DNA from: Spirochaetales bacterium
Lineage (GTDB): Bacteria > Spirochaetota > Spirochaetia > SZUA-6 > JAFGRV01
Direction of reading: 5' to 3'
Assembly (NCBI GenBank): GCA_016935735.1
Contig: JAFGQK010000329.1
Coordinates: 1-39,569, forward strand
DNA: 39,569 nucleotides
The position numbers and the translations under genes are program-made. This document shows, in pieces, positions 35,515-39,569 of the stretch; the stretch's first letter is position 1, and each line of letters starts with the position of its first letter. The notes below the pieces were generated by a model, which saw only the letters and a list, made by a program, of their open reading frames with translations, made no database searches and was not told the origin of the DNA.

Positions 35515-36456
35515 TTATTCATGTTTCATTAATGCAGTATTATCGAAAATACTACAGGAAAGATACATCCGTATTCTTCCAAATAAAAGTGAATGGCGGA
35601 AGAATACGGAATCCGGGCACCAGTTGCCCTGTGCATTAAGACATCCCTTTTTATTTTTGTTAAAAGACTGGAAATAATCATCACTATGCATGATTCCGAG
35701 GAATTTCCTGTTAAACGTCAATTTAACGCCGAACATATACCCTTTGCTTTCCAGTTCCTCTTCGATTTCCGGGTCTATATGAATGGAGATAATATGCAGG
35801 ATATCTTCGGACTTGTCTTTATAGCTGTCCTTTTTAAAAAACAACCTGAGTGTCTGTGAATTACTCTGTTCAATAAAGTCTATTTTCTCCGGGAGCAGCA
35901 TCACTTTCCCATACCTGTTTTTCTTTGCAAGCCGCGAATAGGCAGCAAGGGTGGAATTCCGTACGAGTTTATACGAATAATAGCCTGGCTGGTAACGGAT
36001 TCTTAAAGAACTGCTTATGCTGATAAGAAAGTTTTCTATATCATCCCATAATTCCTTCCCGATAAAATAAGCACCCAGCAGGGAAAGAAGGGATTCCACT
36101 GATAGAAATGACGCAGGATGAAAGAAATAAAAAATGCTAACAATGATTACACCCAGTAAAATACCGAAAAGCTTATTAAACTGGCTTGTTATTTCCTGGT
36201 ATGCAGAACGTTGATTTGATTGAATATCCTTTACATATTCCTCGAAAGGACAGAATGTTATATTTTTGGATGTGATATTCCTGCTGTACGGATAAAGAAC
36301 AAAATGACATTCCACGGAAGAATAGTGTAACAGGTTATTATGATAAGTAAGTTCTACATCATAAACGTGTTCCATCTGGTTGTTCTTTTTCAGGGTAATG
36401 ATGTTTTCATATGGCAAGGTCTTTTTCTTCATGGGAACCCGGGAATCATTTAACAC
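35515..36456 (-). CDS. Membrane protein of unknown function, partner of the patatin gene
   Basis: A 313-residue protein that I do not recognise. A soluble N-terminal part (about 1-90, rich in beta strand) is followed by two hydrophobic segments (about 93-112, FGILLGVIIVSIFYFF, and 118-137) and a C-terminal soluble domain with several Tyr/Phe-rich strands and a basic loop. It ends 8 bp before the patatin gene, so the two are probably co-translated. The start is uncertain: GTG 36456 or ATG 36432, neither with a good ribosome-binding site. Confidence 0.65.
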   Translation of the reverse strand: MLNDSRVPMKKKTLPYENIITLKKNNQMEHVYDVELTYHNNLLHYSSVECHFVLYPYSRNITSKNITFCPFEEYVKDIQSNQRSAYQEITSQFNKLFGILLGVIIVSIFYFFHPASFLSVESLLSLLGAYFIGKELWDDIENFLISISSSLRIRYQPGYYSYKLVRNSTLAAYSRLAKKNRYGKVMLLPEKIDFIEQSNSQTLRLFFKKDSYKDKSEDILHIISIHIDPEIEEELESKGYMFGVKLTFNRKFLGIMHSDDYFQSFNKNKKGCLNAQGNWCPDSVFFRHSLLFGRIRMYLSCSIFDNTALMKHE

Positions 36457-36640
36457 TAAAATGGATTTTTTTTCAAGTAAGAAAAAACTGCTAAAATTAC
36501 TGCTACTGCTTTCTGATAAGGGGTATTGACATCAATTACTGAAAAGAAATATCCTTATCAACAGCAAAAGGCCGGGAACAAGCGGTGTCTATGGAACAGT
36601 GGCCGGGAGAATAACGATAAGGAATAAGCAAACCAGGAGA

Positions 36641-37504
36641 ATGATTGTACGTAAAGAAGCTACACAGACCGGCAGGGAGTTATGTCCTTTGTCTGAAAAA
36701 GATATAATGGCTTTCAGGTCGATGGTATATGGTTATTATCACACATATGGAAGGATTCTTCCCTGGCGAAATACTCAAAACCCCTATCATATTTTAGTTT
36801 CTGAAATCATGCTCCAGCAGACACAGGTACACAGATGCCTGGAAAAATATACCCGTTTTATAGAAAGATTCCCGGATTTCGTATCCCTTGCATCTGCCCC
36901 TTTCCAGGAAATACTTTCCCACTGGCAGGGGCTGGGATATAACAGGAGGGCACTTGCATTAAAAAGGATTGCACAGGAGGTTCTGCATACTTATAAAGGA
37001 AAGCTCCCGGCTCAACGGTCATGCCTTATGACACTGCCGTCGATAGGAAAAGCCACTGCAGCATCAATCCTTGCCTTTGCATTCAACAAGCCCGGAATCG
37101 TGATTGAGACCAATATTCGTGCCGCTTATATATATACATTCTTTCGCACAAAAACAATGGTAAAAGATTCGGAACTCCTTCCTTTCATAGAATGCACCCT
37201 GGATAAACAAAATCCGCGGGAATGGTATTACGCACTCATGGATTACGGAGCCGATATAAAAAAGAGACACCCATCCATTACAAGGCAAAGCGCCCATTAT
37301 AAGAAACAATCCCCATTTCATGGCTCGGACCGCCAGATACGGGGGAAAATTTTAAAAGTTCTTACAAAAAGAAAGCATGTCACTTTTAAGTATCTCTTTA
37401 AGGAGATACAGGGAAATATAGAACGGATCAGGAGAATTCTGAAAACACTCATGGAAGAAGGATTTATTATAAAGAAAACAGGGTATTATACCCTTAAAAA
37501 ATAG
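36641..37504 (+). CDS. Short MutY-like DNA glycosylase (HhH-GPD family)
   Basis: A protein of about 287 residues. The core is typical of A/G-specific adenine glycosylases: RILPWRNTQNPYHILVSEIMLQQTQV, then WQGLGYNRRA, then the helix-hairpin-helix LMTLPSIGKATAASILAFAF. The position of the catalytic Asp reads IETN (Glu), and the iron-sulphur cluster cysteines of MutY are absent; instead the protein ends with DYGADIKKRHPSITRQSAHYKKQSPF, a short subfamily pattern. Substrate preference is therefore uncertain. ATG 36641, GTG 36599 and TTG 36689 are all possible starts; homology begins near the last. Confidence 0.8.
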   Translation: MIVRKEATQTGRELCPLSEKDIMAFRSMVYGYYHTYGRILPWRNTQNPYHILVSEIMLQQTQVHRCLEKYTRFIERFPDFVSLASAPFQEILSHWQGLGYNRRALALKRIAQEVLHTYKGKLPAQRSCLMTLPSIGKATAASILAFAFNKPGIVIETNIRAAYIYTFFRTKTMVKDSELLPFIECTLDKQNPREWYYALMDYGADIKKRHPSITRQSAHYKKQSPFHGSDRQIRGKILKVLTKRKHVTFKYLFKEIQGNIERIRRILKTLMEEGFIIKKTGYYTLKK

Positions 37505-37573
37505 GAAATATTGCTTTTTTATTTTTTTTTATGTACTTTCTATTAAAGAAAAACTCATTATAAGGAGGTTCTA

Positions 37574-37855
37574 ATGGAATTTACCCATGTTGATGGAAAA
37601 AATAAAGGCAAGGTACTTCTCTATGCTATCAGCACCTGTATCTGGTGTAAAAAAACAAAACACCTTTTAACTGATCTTGGGATTGCTTATGATTATATCG
37701 ATGTGGACCTTCTTTCTGAAAAAGAAAAGAGTGAAATACGAAAAGAAGTATTAAAATGGAAGGATCGTGTTGCATACCCATTAATAGTAATAAACGGCGA
37801 ACAGTGTATTCCGGCTTATGAACCGGAAAAAATAAAGGAGACCCTCGGAAAATGA
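37574..37855 (+). CDS. Glutaredoxin-like thiol-disulphide protein
   Basis: A 93-residue thioredoxin-fold protein with active site C22-I-W-C25 (STCIWCKKTKHLL), the VAYPLIVIN cis-Pro strand, and no signal peptide. Perfect AAGGAGG ribosome-binding site. Its stop overlaps the start of the next gene by 4 bp (ATGA), so it is made together with a ferredoxin-thioredoxin-reductase-like protein that is its likely electron donor. Confidence 0.9.
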   Translation: MEFTHVDGKNKGKVLLYAISTCIWCKKTKHLLTDLGIAYDYIDVDLLSEKEKSEIRKEVLKWKDRVAYPLIVINGEQCIPAYEPEKIKETLGK

Positions 37856-38364
37856 AGGAAATAGAACCAGACAGGGAAGAAATTGATTCACTCTATGAGA
37901 AATTAAACAGGGATGCGGAGGCAGGGGGATATCACCTTAATCCTGATATCGAAGTAACAAAGGAACTTGTGAAAGGTCTCATTATTAATAAAACCCGTTA
38001 CGGATATGAAGCATGTCCCTGTAGACTCGCTTCCGGGATCAAAGAAGGGGACCTGGATATTATCTGTCCCTGCGATTACAGGGACCCGGATCTGTCAGAA
38101 TATGATACCTGTTATTGCAGCCTTTATGTTTCAAATGAAGTTGTCCAGAGGAAAAAGAGTGCAAAACCAATTCCGGAAAGGCGTCCCACGGAAGAAGAAA
38201 GAAAAGTGAAAAAAGACAGGGTAAAGGATCAGACAACGCTCACCACCCTCACCTATCCTGTCTGGAGATGCAGGGTATGCGGGTACCTCTGTGCACGGAA
38301 TGAACCTCCAGGAACATGCCCGGTCTGTAAAGCAAAAAAGGAGCGATTCGAGAGGTTTATTTAA
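37852..38364 (+). CDS. Ferredoxin-thioredoxin reductase catalytic domain fused to rubredoxin
   Basis: A 170-residue fusion. The N-terminal part has the six cysteines of FTR catalytic beta chains: C55 and C57 (ACPCR), C72 and C74 (ICPCDYRDPD), C87 and C89 (CYCSLYV), which hold a 4Fe-4S cluster and the redox disulphide. The C-terminal part is a rubredoxin-like knuckle with C140, C143, C156 and C159 (WRCRVCGYLCARNEPPGTCPVCKAKKERF). Electrons probably pass from the rubredoxin iron to the FTR cluster and then to the glutaredoxin encoded just upstream, a NADPH-independent thiol-reducing route suited to an anaerobe. Confidence 0.88.
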   Translation: MKEIEPDREEIDSLYEKLNRDAEAGGYHLNPDIEVTKELVKGLIINKTRYGYEACPCRLASGIKEGDLDIICPCDYRDPDLSEYDTCYCSLYVSNEVVQRKKSAKPIPERRPTEEERKVKKDRVKDQTTLTTLTYPVWRCRVCGYLCARNEPPGTCPVCKAKKERFERFI

Positions 38365-38380
38365 GGATGAAAAACAAACC

Positions 38381-39355
38381 TTAGAAATTTATCTTATTTA
38401 CCTGGATTTTAAAACTTATTCGTTGAATAATGACACATAAGAGAAAATAGAGATTGCTCCCAATAAGTATGATATAAAACGTTAAATCAAGACGGTTAAA
38501 AAAACCGGCTATGATAAAAATCAATTGATTACTTATAAATCCGACATTATTTAGAAGAAGCAGGATCCAGCCATTATAGTTTTTGTAATTTCTTCCGAAA
38601 AGTGCCATCTTTTCTTCCGGAATATCATGATTATTCTTGTGAAAGTTAAAATATCCCCTATACTTTTTTATCAATACGATATTGGACGCCAGAATATGAC
38701 AGAGGTTGAGAAACATCATGAAAGTAATTAAAATTTTTGTATGAATCTTTTTTTCTGCTTTTATTTTTTTTCTTAGGTCATCGAGTGTAACCCTCTTCTC
38801 CTCCAGATCCTCTGGCAGGAATTTCGTTTTATCTTTTGTTGAATATAAAAAAAACTCATACCGGAGGAATCCCTGGGTATATATATGTATAAGAAGAGAA
38901 AGGGCAGCAATACCCGTTAAAATCCACCAATATGCCCCTGTTTGAGGATTTTGTTTAAACAGGGCAAAAGCCGTTCCCAAATATACTGCAACGAGTGAAA
39001 TGCCATCCCCTATACCATCCAGGACAACACCGAACCGGGTTGTTTTGTCGGTTAATCTTGCTAATTGACCATCTGCAAAATCAAACACCTGGGAAACAAT
39101 GAGAACCATGGCTCCGTAGAAAATCGATTCGACTGTTCCCATGAAAAAAAGAACACCGCCCCATATTCCCAAAATTCCCCTTATTATGGAAAGCATATTA
39201 GGAGAAATTTTCAGACTTTTTGATAACAGGGCAACCAGGAAACCTACAGGTCTGAAAATAAAGGTACCTGCCAACTCTTCCGTATAAAAAGGTTTTACTG
39301 ACTTAAAATACAATTTTTTCACCCCTGAAAAAAATGAACTTATTTTCGCTTTCAT
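38381..39355 (-). CDS. CDP-alcohol phosphatidyltransferase
   Basis: A 324-residue membrane enzyme with a perfect family motif: D92-x2-D95-G-x2-A-R-x8-G109-x3-D113-x3-D117. Several membrane helices follow, with a charged cytoplasmic loop (about 195-235) and extra C-terminal helices. The family joins a CDP-linked diacyl lipid, or a CDP-polyol, to an alcohol to make phospholipids. The alcohol used here cannot be told. It starts MKAKISSFF; convergent with the FTR-rubredoxin gene, 16 bp away. Confidence 0.9.
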   Translation of the reverse strand: MKAKISSFFSGVKKLYFKSVKPFYTEELAGTFIFRPVGFLVALLSKSLKISPNMLSIIRGILGIWGGVLFFMGTVESIFYGAMVLIVSQVFDFADGQLARLTDKTTRFGVVLDGIGDGISLVAVYLGTAFALFKQNPQTGAYWWILTGIAALSLLIHIYTQGFLRYEFFLYSTKDKTKFLPEDLEEKRVTLDDLRKKIKAEKKIHTKILITFMMFLNLCHILASNIVLIKKYRGYFNFHKNNHDIPEEKMALFGRNYKNYNGWILLLLNNVGFISNQLIFIIAGFFNRLDLTFYIILIGSNLYFLLCVIIQRISFKIQVNKINF

Positions 39356-39569
39356 CTAACACCTGTCATTATCATTTAAAGTATTGTTTTATCATCAAGA
39401 AGAATACGATTCTATTGCCATGATCTAAAACAGGACCCATATTAATAAATCTGCCCTGTGTTGTCAACAATATTAAGAAAATAGGGTGCGATTTCCCAAT
39501 CAGGTTTTTTTAACAAAAAACCGCACCTGTTCACCTCTCGGTTAACCACTCATCTTCACTAATCGACAC
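39356..39569. other. Non-coding right edge
   Basis: AT-rich upstream region of the phosphatidyltransferase gene. Near 39480-39530 lies an imperfect hairpin: GGTGCG pairs with CGCACC, with GGTTTTTT/AAAAAACC nested inside. No gene is recognisable before the window ends. Confidence 0.4.

Overview
The window comes from an AT-rich, double-membrane bacterium that is probably anaerobic. Outer-membrane barrels, a LolCDE-like lipoprotein transporter, a patatin lipoprotein and ferredoxin/rubredoxin redox proteins support this. The flavour resembles an uncultured spirochaete, but no rRNA or marker gene is present and that is an inference only.

Region 1 (1-14900) is a complete type I-B CRISPR-Cas locus. 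A 72-repeat array (125-5453) is read on the minus strand. Its leader (5454-5666) lies against a minus-strand gene block, in transcription order cas6, hicB, hicA, cas8b, cas7, cas5, cas3, cas1, cas2, cas4. A HicB/HicA toxin-antitoxin pair sits inside the block, and hicA is only 11 bp ahead of cas8b. A solitary degenerate CRISPR repeat (31 of 37 bases identical) overlaps the hicB stop codon and keeps the hairpin and most of the crRNA 5' handle. The sequence just after it resembles the predicted transcription start of hicA-cas8b. This looks like a candidate built-in guide RNA by which Cascade could repress the toxin and/or its own cas operon, comparable in logic to the CreTA and CreR systems. It is the most interesting item in the window, though the match in the seed region is imperfect.

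Region 2 (14900-22800) holds a repeat-rich spacer, a GH31 alpha-xylosidase, an exported protein made of two copies of one domain, a TrmO/TsaA-like tRNA methyltransferase and an AraC/GyrI-like regulator. It also has a perfect 20-bp inverted repeat and a decaying set of exported CsgG/TolB-like proteins: one frameshifted gene, one truncated gene and a glycine-rich remnant, closed by a strong terminator.

Region 3 (22800-30800) is one long minus-strand operon: ABC ATPase, two FtsX-type permeases, a LolA-like protein, an outer-membrane barrel, a response regulator and a histidine kinase. It is probably an envelope lipoprotein or lipid export module with its own two-component system.

Region 4 (30800-39569) encodes an amidohydrolase-like protein with two membrane helices inserted near its N-terminus, two patatin-like phospholipases (one apparently lacking the catalytic Asp), a membrane protein of unknown function paired with the second patatin, a short MutY-like glycosylase, a glutaredoxin coupled to a ferredoxin-thioredoxin-reductase/rubredoxin fusion, and a CDP-alcohol phosphatidyltransferase.
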